A stretch of 64,000 nucleotides of DNA. It comes from Nephrocerus scutellatus. Lineage: Eukaryota; Arthropoda; Insecta; Diptera; Pipunculidae. Shown here piece after piece: positions 36,931 through 46,389 of this stretch (its first letter is position 1; the number at the start of each line of letters is the position of its first letter). The stretch is from assembly GCA_947095585.1 (NCBI GenBank), contig OX352765.1, forward strand, positions 91,286,965 through 91,350,964, read 5' to 3'. The notes under the pieces were generated by a model that was given only the letters and a program-made list of their open reading frames with translations, ran no database searches and was not told where the DNA came from. Made by a program: the position numbers and the translations under genes.

Positions 36931-37012
36931 AGGAGGGCGATCGTAAAGACAACAAATACAGACAATGTCCAAAATTTCCAGGGGATGGAACAACGTTTAT
37001 CGGATTGATTTA
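36925..37012 (+). other. Recurring coding-like block (GDRK..RQCP..PGDGTTFIG), copy 1
   Basis: The plus strand reads NINCKQLAQEGDRKDN, then KYRQCPKFPGDGTTFIGLI and a stop. Related DNA occurs near 42,133-42,206 (minus), 45,730-45,770 (minus), 53,285-53,365, 57,560-57,630 and 61,875-61,950 (plus). Only this and the 42.1-kb copy keep an open frame through GDGTTFIG. It may be the last exon of an older, otherwise lost small gene, or a conserved non-coding element near the peptide genes. Confidence 0.4.
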
Positions 37013-37039
37013 AAAATAATTGAAGGTTGATTGTTTTAG

Positions 37040-37272
37040 TGACAGAAGCTGGGTTTGATGATAAATGCGGCAAAGATTTATTCTTCAAGACCGTACATTG
37101 TAGTACACAGCATGTCGAGAAAGTTGATAACCCTCCTTATCTAAGAAGTATTGTCTCGGCCGATGGTAGTATCGAATATGTGGTCAGCAGGATCAGGAAC
37201 GCCAAAGTGGCGTTCGCAATGCTTTTCAAAATCTGGAAGGCTAATGTTTATAGCAACAATACAAAAGAATAG
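37040..37272 (+). mobile_element. LINE thumb fragment in the left arm
   Basis: The plus-strand frame gives PPYLRSIVSADGSIEYVVSR and IRNAKVAFAMLFKIWKANV, the segment after the RT active site in LINEs of the 330-2,520 type (YLGSIV..DGG). The same piece occurs inverted at 41,930-42,080 in the right arm, so it was already present before the arm duplication. Confidence 0.7.
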
Positions 37273-37317
37273 TTTGCAATTTACAACGAAATAATAAAAT
37301 TAATTTATTTGATGTAA

Positions 37318-37501
37318 TCAAAATCTTTCAATCCACGGTTCAACTGTTGGAGCATTTTGTAATTTCTCAGCAGCAGTTAAACCAAACATTGCGGCAAACG
37401 CAAGCATTAAGACGAGTTCAAGTGGTCTTCCCTGGATACGGAAAAATGTCGACAGTTAGTTAAGAAAAATAATTTAAGAAACGAGTTTATTTTATTACCA
37501 T
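37318..37501 (-). CDS. Small secreted peptide, family copy A (promoter lost)
   Basis: Unrecognised family. Coding parts: ATG at 37,499-37,501, a 67-bp intron 37,432-37,498 (GT..AG on the minus strand), then 37,318-37,431 to TGA; 38 aa. The leader is MGRPLELVLMLAFAAM..LTAA with no basic residue before the hydrophobic core except Arg3; cleavage after Ala-Ala would release EKLQNAPTVEPWIERF. It differs from copy A' (41,663-41,846) by one residue (Ala to Val). The frame is intact, but about 75 bp holding the family's promoter box and TATA box are deleted: the junction lies at about 37,570-37,580, where A' still has them. The copy is therefore likely silent or driven from elsewhere. The C-terminal ERF has no Gly for amidation. 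Confidence 0.75.
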
Positions 37502-37926
37502 TTTTATATAAGAAAGTAGTTCTGCGATATCGATAGAACGTAAAACGGCTGTAGTTGATGACTGGATGATGACCTTCAAAGGTAGTACGAATCTGCTTGT
37601 TATTGATTTACACATTTCTGATACGAAGAATATTGTGAATTAACTATTTCCGACTCACTAATTACCTAAATTATTTGATATAACGCCATTCCATCCAGTA
37701 GAAAAATTGGAATTAGTTCAAGAATGTTGCCATTACTTGTTGGCAATTAATATTACTTTTAAGCACAAAAGCCAACTACTGTAATTGATCGTTGTTGGTG
37801 TCTTTTTCAGGCGGAAAGTTGCCCTTGAGTTATATGAAAGTATTTCACAATAAACTATAATTTAAACGGCATAACTGTAAAAATCAATATCATACAGCTA
37901 TCCGCTCAATTTAGAAAAAAAGTAAT

Positions 37927-37980
37927 TTGTTCTGCTAACCAATTAGTCGCAAAACTGCATATTCTGAAATTTATATAAAA
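37927..37980 (+). promoter_or_regulatory. Family promoter of relic B
   Basis: GTTCTGCTAACCAATTAGTC, then GCATATTCTGAAAT, then TATATAAAA at 37,972-37,980. The palindromic box is intact apart from a G-to-A-type change in its right half. The gene it drove is broken. Confidence 0.65.
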
Positions 37981-37995
37981 CCCTTAAGCAGCATC

Positions 37996-38076
37996 TTTGC
38001 CGCAATAATGGGAATGGTTGGCGTAAATGCTGCTAAGCAGGGTCTATGGAGCCATGTTACTCCACCAGTTGAATAG
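37996..38076 (+). pseudogene. Broken peptide gene, family copy B
   Basis: Only the second half of exon 2 is left: FAAIMGMVGVNAA, then KQGLWSHVTPPVE and a stop. The 5' leader (CCCTTAAGCAGCATC) is joined directly to TTTGCCGCA, so the rest of the 5' UTR, the ATG exon, the intron and the first part of the signal peptide are deleted. Promoter and 3' UTR (with AATAAA) remain. It is the left-arm counterpart of copy C but keeps a Trp..Pro-Pro-Val-Glu tail that C lacks. Confidence 0.85.
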
Positions 38077-38167
38077 TGGTATTAAATTAAAGTAACAAAG
38101 AAATACAAATAAACTTCATTTTAATGTTTTAAAAGTGCAAACTAGTCTTTGATTTGATCTGAATGAC

Positions 38168-38425
38168 TTACTGATGAGTTCCTGTGCTTTTTTTCCAATT
38201 GGAATACATGAAATGACGGCTTCCAACGGCCGAACATTTGCAAAGATAGTGAATGAGAGTGTCTCTCTCGTTCAGATCCAAGCAAGTACTGCAAAAGGTA
38301 TTATGAGGGATTCCCAGATTGGCTGCGTGACTGCCCACCAGCCAATGGGCGTGATTATCGAAAACGAAATTTAAGAAACACAGCCGTACAGTACTGTCTA
38401 TTATGGTAGATTCTTCTAGCCTCAT
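38168..38425 (-). mobile_element. C-terminal zinc-knuckle relic of an RNase H-type LINE, minus strand
   Basis: The minus strand reads HWLVGSHAANLGIPHNTFCS, TCLDLNERDTLIHYLCKCSA: the C-terminal Cys/His motif following RNase H in I/R1-like elements. It overlaps the inner end of the left arm. Confidence 0.65.
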
Positions 38426-38429
38426 CTGC

Positions 38430-40066
38430 TACCCTGTGGACCTGTTCGATCGTGCCATGCCATGTAGGTATTATTCCTTTCTTTTCCAAGAACGGAGTTA
38501 TTTTTTTTTCCTAGTAGTAGTTTCTCGAAGACTTTGGATATAAGCTTATTGGTCGATACGACGATACAAGGTTAGGGTCCTTGCCGACCTTCGGGGTTAT
38601 GATTATCCTCGATGTCTTCCAAGGTTGGGGGTAGTGGCCTAAACTCTGTTGAAAGCGCAAGTTTGGTTTTCAATTCCTACATCTGGGAGTTCAATTAATA
38701 TTTTCTCTGTAATTCGGTCGTAACCTGCTGCCTTCTTGGGATTTATTCCATCGGACTGTCCTGCTTCCCAAGAAATAAATTTTTGAGAGTCGTACTGGAC
38801 ATTTTTTGCTGCAAGCATTCGTAGGACTGTTTAAGTTTAAGTTTTTCCTTCTTCCTCGTCGGTTCTTGCCCAGTTTCCATTTGGTAGTCTGATTGGTGGG
38901 TCGTGCTGCTTTGTAGGTATCGTTTTCTTTGTCACTTTCCAGAGTGAGTGTTGGTTGGTCGCATTTGGCGAGAGGTTTCGAGACATTTTCTTAGGATCTT
39001 CTCATTTTCCTCTTTGAGAAATCTTTGGAGGGCTTTCGTAGCCTTCGTCAGCTTTTGCTTCTTAAAAGGAGATCTGTGCTTTTGGGCACTCCCGTCTTAA
39101 TTTGCGGATCATTTCTTCAATTTTGACTGATGTGCATGGAGTATTTTTTTACTTTATTCTGGAGAGTTTTGGTGCCGCGGAGATAGCTGCAAGTGTTAGT
39201 GTTTGGTTGAATGCGAGAATTGCAGTATCTGAGTCCTCATGTTGCATCATAAGAATTAATAGGATTTAACGGGTTGATATGAGAGCTTGTATATTTTCTA
39301 TATTTAAGCCAGTTTGTCGATTTGCTTTGTGAGTTTTTGTGAACTTTGTTCCATTCTTCTTAGATTTGTTAGCGTGATAACAACAGGTGAGTGATCAGAT
39401 GAGAGATCGAATTTCGTCTCGACTTTTAGGCTGGGCCTATAAATATTTTTTGTGATGGCAAAGTCTATTAGATCCGGAATTTTTCGTCGATCTGTAGGTC
39501 AGTAGGTTGGTTGACCCGCAGAGACAAAGCCAAGATTACTTTGCATGAGCGCGTAACAAAGTTGTCTGCATTTTGGAGTTGTTAGCGTAGAACCACAATA
39601 GGTGTGCTTAGGATTTTAATCACCAACTGCTAATAATTCGTTCCCAAGACTGCTGAAGAAGTTGAGGAATATTTAGGTCGTAATGTTGAACTTAAGGCGA
39701 CATGACTGATGTTGTTATGTCTTCGATCCGCACTGAGTTAGATAAATAGAAGTTGCTTGGAGGTGTTTTTCTTTGTAATTCTGTAGGAGGTGTTGGCTCG
39801 TATCCTTTTATTTTAAAGTTGTGCTTATAGGTCAGATGGTCTTCTGAATTTAGTGCGATATCGATTTCGTTCCTAAGAAGAAAGTGTTGGAGCTCGATTC
39901 TATGTTGGCTAAGGCCGTTGGCGTTCCAATGGCAAATTTTGAATTCGTTTATTTGTTGGGTGGGATTTGCAGGATTTGGGATTGATTTTGGATCATTTCT
40001 TGCATCATATTTTGAATGGAAGTTATACAATTGGAGATGGTTTTGATGAGACAGGTGAGGGCTCAC
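38430..40066 (-). mobile_element. Decayed Jockey-like LINE in the loop of the inverted repeat, minus strand
   Basis: Endonuclease start at 39,692-40,066: FKICHWNANGLSQHRIELQH, FLLRNEIDIALNSEDHLTYK and KIKGYE. Its end near 39,360-39,470 reads FAITKNIY and DLSSDHSPVVIT. A pre-RT segment (INPKKAAGYDRITEKILIEL) lies near 38,680-38,760. The RT core is deleted. The canonical SE.H motif has become SEDH. Orientation is opposite to the adjacent RNase H piece at 40,100-40,345. Confidence 0.75.
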
Positions 40067-40099
40067 TTATTTTTAAGGAAACAAATTTTACTAACCACT

Positions 40100-40345
40100 T
40101 CTAACCTTGTCAGGCAGTGCCAAGCTAAGCTGGTTTTAATAAGCCAAAGGATAGACTTAACTCTAGTTCGGATGCCGGGGCAATTCGATATTGATGGCAA
40201 TGAGAAAGCAGACGTACTGGCGAAGAAGGGCGTCACACTGGACTTGGATTACACTGAGAGAGTGTGCTCCGTCAGAGAACATGTTCTCGCATTCCTTACC
40301 ACCAAGGTGGAATTAATTGACTTATTACACTACGTCGAGATCGAT
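40100..40345 (+). mobile_element. LINE RNase H fragment, plus strand
   Basis: The plus strand encodes LVRMPGQFDIDGNEKADVLA, KKGVTLDLDY, the C-terminal half of an RNase H domain (V.GH.DI.GNEKAD.LA), with Gly-Gln in place of the catalytic Gly-His. Truncated at both ends. Confidence 0.7.
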
Positions 40346-40403
40346 GTGGCCTTCGTATAATAAAAACAAATCCACCAATCTGATCTACAAATCATGGAAT
40401 GGT

Positions 40404-40607
40404 ATATTAGAAAACTAGCGAGGAAAGTGGAGTTTATCTAACGAGCACGATGAGCACTTTTCTGCGAGTAATGTCACAATGCAAAATTACTCTGTGAAAG
40501 TGTGGTCACTGTGACTGCAGTAAATAACAAAAGCAATTTATATGTTAAATCACTAGAGTGTGTAAAGGCAATAAAGGCGTCCACTTTCCTCGCTCGTTAT
40601 GTAATAT
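40404..40607. mobile_element. MITE with about 27-bp imperfect terminal inverted repeats
   Basis: Left end TATTAGAAAACTAGCG and right end (reverse complement) TATTACATAACGAGCG both continue AGGAAAGTGGA. The element is about 204 bp, flanked by TA on each side, as expected for a Tc1/mariner-mobilised MITE. No coding capacity. Confidence 0.65.
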
Positions 40608-40849
40608 ACTGTTTTTTTTTTTAACGAGGAACATTAGTTCGCACCAGAAAGAGGCATGAAGGAATTTTAAAATATTTTCTCCTATAATTTCTTAAAAAAA
40701 ATGTATACCAGAAATTTATATCATTTTCATGTATTCCAATGGGAAAAAAAAAGCACAGGAACTCATCAGTAAGTCATTCAGATCAAATCAAACACTAGTT
40801 TGCACTTTTAAAACATTAACAAGAAGTTTATTTGTATGTCTTTGTTACT

Positions 40850-41021
40850 TTAATTTAAATACCACCATTCATCCTCCTGAGCAGCATTTACGCCAAACAT
40901 TCCCATTATTGCGGCAAAGACAAGCATGAAGGGGAGTTCAAGTGAGTTTCCCTGCGAGTATAAAATAATTCCTGTGTGTTAGTTAAGAACAATTATTTAC
41001 CAAATTTCAATTCGTTACCAT
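40850..41021 (-). CDS. Small secreted peptide, family copy C
   Basis: ATG at 41,019-41,021, intron 40,952-41,018 (67 bp), exon 2 40,850-40,951; 34 aa, the shortest open member. Leader MGNSLELPFMLVFAAI..FGVNAA; predicted mature peptide QEDEWWYLN, only nine residues, with an N-terminal Gln that could cyclise. The Pro-Pro-Ile/Glu-Pro-Trp motif of other members is missing; comparison with relic B suggests an internal deletion that brought the 3' part (TGGTGGTATTTAAAT) into frame. Transcription would start from the TATATAAAA at 41,112-41,120 (minus). The start context AGAAACATGG is shared with copies D, F and H, and the same 3' UTR with AATAAA follows. Function unknown. Confidence 0.78.
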
Positions 41022-41110
41022 GTTTCTATGTTTGGAAAGGATTGCTGGTTCGATAATGCTACGAAACACGAAACACTTTTAGTTGTAATGGCTTCTGATG
41101 CTGCTTAAGG

Positions 41111-41170
41111 GTTTTATATAAATTTCAGAATATGCAGTTTTGCGACTAATTGGTTAGCAGAACAAATTAC
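41111..41170 (-). promoter_or_regulatory. Family promoter of copy C
   Basis: Minus strand: a palindrome-derived box (CTGCTAACCAATTAGTCGC), then TGCATATTCTGAAAT and TATATAAAA. Same arrangement and spacing as in the other copies. Confidence 0.65.
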
Positions 41171-41514
41171 TTTTTTTCTAAATTGAGCGGATAGCTGTAT
41201 GATATTGATTTTTACAGTTATGCCGTTTAAATTATAGTTTATTGTGAAATACTTTCATATAACTCAAGGGCAACTTTCCGCCTGAAAAAGACACCAACAA
41301 CGATCAATTACAGTAGGTGAAGTAATATTAATTGCCAACAAGTAATGGCTACATTCTTGAACTAATTCCAATTTTTCTACAGGTTGGAATGGCATTATAT
41401 TAAATTATTGAGGTAATAAGTGAGGCGGAAATTTACCACTTGAGTTAATTCACAATATTCTCCGTATCAGAAATGTGTAAATCAATAACAAGCAGGTTCG
41501 TACTACCTTTGGAA

Positions 41515-41580
41515 CGAACTCAATTCGTCCTGCTGAACAATTAGTCGCATAACTGCATATTCTGAAATTCCAATAAAAGA
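41515..41580 (+). promoter_or_regulatory. Family promoter of copy A'
   Basis: CAATTCGTCCTGCTGAACAA, then TTAGTCGCATAACTGCATAT, TCTGAAATTC and CAATAAAAGAG, a weaker TATA variant. This 70-bp segment is exactly what copy A in the left arm has lost. Confidence 0.7.
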
Positions 41581-41662
41581 GAGGCCATCATCCAGTCATC
41601 AACTACAGCCGTTTTACGTTCTATCGATATCGAACGCAGAAATATTCTATTCTATTATAAGA

Positions 41663-41846
41663 ATGGTAATAAAATAAAATCGTTTCTTAAATTATTTTTC
41701 TTGACTAACTGTCGACATTTTTCCATATCCAGGGAAGACCACTTGAACTCGTCTTAATGCTTGCGTTTGCCGCAATGTTTGGTTTAACTGCTGCTGAGAA
41801 ATTACAAAATGTGCCAACAGTTGAACCGTGGATTGAAAGATTTTGA
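41663..41846 (+). CDS. Small secreted peptide, family copy A'
   Basis: ATG at 41,663-41,665 directly followed by GTAATA; intron 41,666-41,732 (67 bp); exon 2 41,733-41,846 to TGA; 38 aa. Leader MGRPLELVLMLAFAAM..LTAA and a predicted mature peptide EKLQNVPTVEPWIERF. It has Gly-Arg-Pro where most copies have Gly-Asn-Pro and lacks the extra Met-Gly pair of the others, so with copy A it forms a subfamily. The promoter is present. The gene is followed by the LINE thumb fragment instead of the usual family 3' flank, so its polyadenylation site (AATAAA-like ATCCAATAAATG about 10 bases after the stop) differs from other members. Confidence 0.8.
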
Positions 41847-42206
41847 TTACATCCAATAAATGAATTTAATTATTTTGTTGTAAATTGCAAATTAATCTTT
41901 TATATTGCTATAAAGATTATAGCCTTCCAGATTTTGAAAAGCATAGCAACGCCACTTTGGCGTTCCTGGCCGAGACAATACTTCTAAGATAAGGAGAGTT
42001 ATCAACTTTCTCGACATGCGGTCCTACAATGTGCAGTCGTGAAGATTAAAAATTTGCCGCATTTATCATCAAACCCAGTTTTTGTCATTAAGCATTAAGC
42101 TGCAATGGTTTTTAAACTAGGTGTTTGACTACTTAACCGATAAACGTTGTTCCATCCCCTGGAAAATGTTGACATTGTCTTAAATTCTTGCCTTTACGAT
42201 CGCCTC

Positions 42207-42919
42207 TGCCCTTAACACCGGTGCTACCGAGGACCCGTCGACCCCAAGCATCAAGAAACCGTTTAGACCCACCAAAAGCTAAAATAACAGGCGTTGTCTG
42301 GCTGCCCTTCACACCCTTCACGCCCCCCCCCCCCACTGAAACCAACGCAAACCATTTAGTCCCACCCTCATCTACTCACCACAGACGCAAAATTATAGCC
42401 TATAACCTCCGGGCCCTGTATATATCAATACTAATATTATAAATTTGAAGGAAACGTCGTCTGCCTGTTACCTTTTCAATGCAAAACGGCTGGACCGATT
42501 AGATTTATTTTTTTAAATGCCCCTAATTCTCCCGGGATGGTAATAGAAACCCTGAGAATTAGAAAATTCGGGAAAAACTGAAAAAATTCCGTTTTCCAAT
42601 TGGATTTATGTATGAACTTGTGAGCATAACTCAGGATTCGAACACAAGGTCACTGTTGGTGTTTTTTGAAAGAAAAATTTTTTTTTTTTAAATTATTTAA
42701 GCCATACCGACCTTCATGGTCGTAAAGGTTATAAATCCTATTCCATTTTTCTAGAAATCCATTGCACAATATTTGTGTATTCGGTCAACAAGAGCGATGC
42801 GGTGCTGGTTGTGATACTTCTTTCTTTCTTGTCTTTACTCCGCGGGTGAGCATAGGGCTTCAACAAATGCCCGCCAACAAACTCGATTTAACGCCTGAGG
42901 TTTCAAGAGACGCCACTCG
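42207..42919. other. Spacer with C-rich tract and possible Helitron-like end
   Basis: A pyrimidine-rich stretch with a run of C (42,325-42,335) creates Pro- or Gly-rich frames that are not genes. At 42,424-42,510 TATCAATACTAATATTATAA is followed by CTGGACCGATT, a start motif shared by many insect non-autonomous elements and also present at 59,387 and 63,515. Confidence 0.4.
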
Positions 42920-43065
42920 GTTACCTGGATTGGGTAGCGAAATCGTTCACTTGATTTAGTCGAGTTTCCAGTGACGCGACGTGGACGCATAAGATAGGAG
43001 TTGTGGTGCGAGAGGTTAAAGACATGACTGTCTATAATCGCGTCATCATCACCGTTTGTCACCGG
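42920..43065. repeat. Dispersed repeat, copy 2 (partner at 2,870-3,030)
   Basis: Same-orientation match to 2,870-3,030, including CCAGTGACGCGACGTGGACG and TGTCTATAATCGC, with about one difference per 15 bases by eye. Confidence 0.65.
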
Positions 43066-43069
43066 TTTT

Positions 43070-44125
43070 GATACTACTACTACATATAATAAAAGTTACA
43101 TGCCGTTTCATTGTTCCTGCAGCAACAGTGCAACAAAATTACACGTGGCACAGATGCACTATTACCACTTCACTCCAGTGCATAATCTGCTTTAAACGGA
43201 CTTAAGGTCCATAGAGCGGTCATGAATTTTGTACAAGATTAAAGCCCAGCACAACACTAATGGCAACATACTCCGTTCAATTGTACCGTAGCTGTATTTA
43301 GCTCGTGGCTAAATGTCATGACCAAAATACATTCTAACCGATGGAATGTCAGTATCGTACATCTGTGCTCTTCGAAATCGGTGCTTTATTATGTCCGAGT
43401 GTAAATAAAAAGGGCCTTTCGTGGCGACCAATTTTGTAACTAAATAAATAAAGTCGACAAAAAAAAGGTCAAGCGAATGCATTGACTGTGTGCGATGTGC
43501 TGCACTGTTTGCTCCGCTGCTTTCTGTGCTATGTTTTGTACGACCATCATATAGTGGCCATATAGCGACATCATTATTACTGTACGCTATGTGCTGCACT
43601 GCTTTCTGTGCTGTATTTTGTAAGTAACGTAATCACTATATATATATTATGTTGGTTTGTAATACGAAACTTAAGCTCAAAAAGCCGGTTCAGCTGAAAC
43701 TTTTACAGCATATGCGACTTAACAAAATCTCGGTAAGCCACATAGTGCGAATACGATCCGATAGTTGGCGTTTTGTTTAGTTTTAGGCAATAGTGTACCC
43801 CTCCCGTGGTAGTAAGGGAAAGGCGGTGATTCAAGTGTGCGTGTGGCGGAGCGCCCGGAACAAACTATTTATTTACAAAATTGAAAATACTGGGTGACTA
43901 TTAGCTATTTTTCCATTATGTGTGTATATTCCGGTGTCATCTAAAATCAACTGATCATTAATAAACAGCTAAACAGATGAAAACGAAATGATGAAAGGAT
44001 GAATTAATGAAGAGGATACTCAGAAAAAGTAGAATATTATTCCGTTAATAGAAGTGAAAACGATGAGCATCTTTTCAGTATAATTTGCAAATATTCCCAC
44101 CTATCATCCTAGTTTTTAAGACCTA
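43070..44125. other. Spacer with repeat pieces
   Basis: 43,405-43,470 (CCTTTCGTGGCGACCAATTT) is shared with the element at 59,465 and 63,600. CTATGTGCTGCACTG and CTGTGCTGTATTTTG occur twice between 43,490 and 43,620. No gene supported. Confidence 0.5.
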
Positions 44126-44129
44126 TTGC

Positions 44130-44895
44130 ACCGAAAAGCAATCGTTACACCGTTGTGTTGAGCGTGTACACCAGGCTCGGGTATCAGCTTGCAAATTTAT
44201 AAGGCACAATGACTCTCTTTCCACTATCAATCTTCAGAAGATCTTTAATAGAGCGCTTATATAATTCCTCCACTTAAAAAAGGTAACAAAAAGGGAAAAA
44301 ACTTTTGGACAACTTTTTCTTTAATAATCTAGCTAGTAATATATGCACTCTCCTCTTTTAAACTCTTATATTTGATCACCTTTCACACATATTTGGGCCC
44401 CTCAAGGCAGCCACCTTGGTGCTTTGTTATTCGTCTTGCCATTTGTCGATTGAATTGTTGATGAATTACAACTTTCTATCCATGCTGATGACATGAAATA
44501 CATCAAACCACCCTAACTCTCGCCAGCTGCATGATGACCTGGACAGATTGTCAACTTGATATCTAAAACCTTTTGTTGGAGCTTAATGTCAGTCAATAGT
44601 TCACCGGCAAAAGAAAGCAGCATGCAAGAGTTATATCTTTCATGAACTTGAAAGTGATATACCAGGCGCTGACGAAGTCCGTGGCATGACTCAATATACA
44701 CCGCAAAAAGACAAAGAGGGCAATCTGATCGCTTATCTTTATGGCATTTTGAGAGAAACGGAAGAGCACCTTTTTGAGTTTCTAAATGGTCAGCTAACTA
44801 AAAAATTAGCGCCTTCTCCAATGACCGATGACTATACCAGTCTGCCGTTAGTAAGCATAGACAAAATAGCAATGCTTTTTCGAACTTGAAGGGAT
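44130..44895 (+). mobile_element. Composite LINE module hitchhiking with the peptide genes, copy 1
   Basis: The plus strand contains an RT fragment (a HADDMKYIKP-type box at about 44,480-44,510, the equivalent of YADD) directly followed by linker DNA of the RTE-like family (TTCACCGGCAAAAGAAAGCA, GGTCAGCTAACTAA). Near-identical modules occur at 60,480-60,990 (same orientation), partly at 59,730-59,900 and 63,850-64,000, and inverted at 51,570-52,330. In each complete case the module lies 3' of a peptide gene or its relic, so it spread as part of the gene duplication unit rather than by transposition. Confidence 0.75.
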
Positions 44896-45246
44896 ATTTT
44901 TGTCCGTCTGTTCGTCGTGTTATAGAGTATTATTAAAAAAGGAGCTCCCAAGTAAATGAAATAGAACTTTTGAATGAGCTAGATAATTTCTAAGCCAATT
45001 TCTGTATCAGTTTGTCTTTGAAGAATATTTTTCTTTTAAACTGCGATTTCTTATATAGAAAGCATACCAGTAAGTTTACTTTTTCCGCCATGCTCATGCA
45101 TTCTAATGTAAAATAACACACGAACTCTTCAGTAAGTCCTTTCGAAATTTTGTAGCTGAATTGTTAACATAGCCAATCAAAGACCAGTTTGCAGTTTTAA
45201 AACATTAATATGAATTTTATTTGAATTATTCCTTTGTTACTTTAAT

Positions 45247-45431
45247 TTAAAACCCGTGAATTGGTGGAGGATCCCATTTATCCTGAGGAGCATTTACGCC
45301 AAACATACCAATCGCTGCGGCAATTACAAGCATGAAGGCGAGTTCAAGTGGATTTCCCTGCGGTTATAAAATAATTCCTGTTTGTTAGTAAAATAGAAAT
45401 ATTTATTTACCCAATTTCAATTCATTACCAT
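45247..45431 (-). CDS. Small secreted peptide, family copy D
   Basis: ATG at 45,429-45,431, intron 45,358-45,428 (71 bp, longest of the family), exon 2 45,247-45,357; 37 aa. Leader MGNPLELAFMLVIAAA..FGVNA followed by PQDKWDPPPIHGF; the usual Ala-Ala before the mature peptide is Ala-Pro, so signal cleavage probably falls after VNA. The mature part keeps Pro-Pro-Ile but replaces Glu-Pro-Trp by His-Gly-Phe. The promoter TATA lies at 45,518-45,524 and the usual 3' flank follows, then the LINE module 44,130-44,895. Confidence 0.78.
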
Positions 45432-45439
45432 GTTTCTAT

Positions 45440-46385
45440 GTTGGGAAATGATGCCTGATGGGTTGAAACTGCGAGGAAATGTGGAATACTTGTAGTTGTA
45501 GTGGCTTTGAAACTCTCTTTTATAGGAACTTAAGAATAGTTATGAGACTAATTGTTCAGCACCGCAAATTAAGATTGTTCCAAGGTTGTAGGAACCTGCT
45601 TGGTATTGATTTCTACATTTATGCTATGGTGAATAATGTGAATTAACTCATGGGGTGACATTCAGCCACACTCGAACAATTAATACCTGAACAAATTGCT
45701 GTGATGCAATTCTCTCTTTTAGAAAAATTGGACATTGCCTAAAAGTATTGCTCTTACAATCACTTTTATTTTTCACAATTAATATTAGCTTCTAATAAGG
45801 TGCCACTTACTAACCGACCGTGGTTGCTAGCACATTAAAATCAATTTGTTCAGATAATTGGAGTCCGAGCGGGGCGGAAATATGTAAATTGAATTAATTA
45901 ACAATATTGCAACATAAATATAAGCCAAATATGGTAGTGTCGATGGTGCTGTGGCTAGATTCGTTGGTTCCTGCTTGAAGGACTCCGGCTTCAATTCCCG
46001 GCACGTCCAAATAAAAGCACGAATTTTTCTCACTGTACGGATCATCTTCCCCCGGCGGTGAGGGGTGGTATAGAAAACACCGCGGTACTGAATGTCTGGG
46101 GTAAGAGTCCTCTAAAATTCCATTCCGTGTTGAGGTCCAGCAGCAGCTTTATCCTTTGGTTTATGGTGCAGGGCTCTTCCACGGGAGATAAATAAAATGT
46201 CGCGGGTACTTAGAGCATGCTCTTCGTACTTGGCGACCTAGAAAGGGCCGCTGGTACTTAGAGATGGTTACACTCGGGCAAACTCTTCGTATTTAAGTGG
46301 TCAAGTCTAACATATGTGAGAAGGGTCCAGGATAGCTTTCTATCCTGGGTGGACCTAGGATGGCTGCTGTCCTAGTGGCAAATGA
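45440..46385. other. Spacer upstream of copy D with possible SINE head
   Basis: 45,730-45,770 is an inverted, decayed copy of the GDRK block. At 45,950-46,015 GTGGCTAGATTCGTTGG and GGCTTCAATTCCCGG are spaced like pol III A and B boxes, suggesting a tRNA-derived SINE. No protein gene supported. Confidence 0.4.
45518..45580 (-). promoter_or_regulatory. Family promoter of copy D
   Basis: Minus strand: GCTGAACAATTAGTC box, then TATAAAAGAG. The left half of the palindrome is degenerate (CGGTGCTGAAC). Confidence 0.6.
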
Positions 46386-46389
46386 TAGG

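Larger units (their letters stand above)
36938..38217. repeat. Left arm of a large inverted repeat
   Basis: Pairs as the reverse complement with 40,721-42,206, apart from indels. Outer edge: GGCGATCGTAAAG against CTTTACGATCGCC; inner edge: GGAATACATGAAA against TTTCATGTATTCC. It contains a LINE fragment, peptide copy A (minus), the shared divergent promoter DNA and peptide relic B (plus). The loop between the arms is about 2.5 kb of LINE and MITE DNA. Confidence 0.85.
40721..42206. repeat. Right arm of the large inverted repeat
   Basis: Reverse-complement partner of 36,938-38,217. It contains peptide copy C (minus), two back-to-back family promoters and copy A' (plus), then the LINE thumb fragment and the GDRK block. 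It is about 200 bp longer than the left arm, mainly because the left arm lost the start of copy B and the promoter of copy A. Confidence 0.85.

Noticed and set aside
37318..37340. C-terminal ERF of copies A and A' as an RFamide neuropeptide
   Set aside because: There is no Gly-Arg/Lys processing site after the Phe; the stop codon follows directly, and other family members do not end in RF.
42133..42442. Pro/Thr-rich and Gly-rich frames around the C-run
   Set aside because: Composition artefact of the pyrimidine-rich tract; the frames are not found in the matching left arm.
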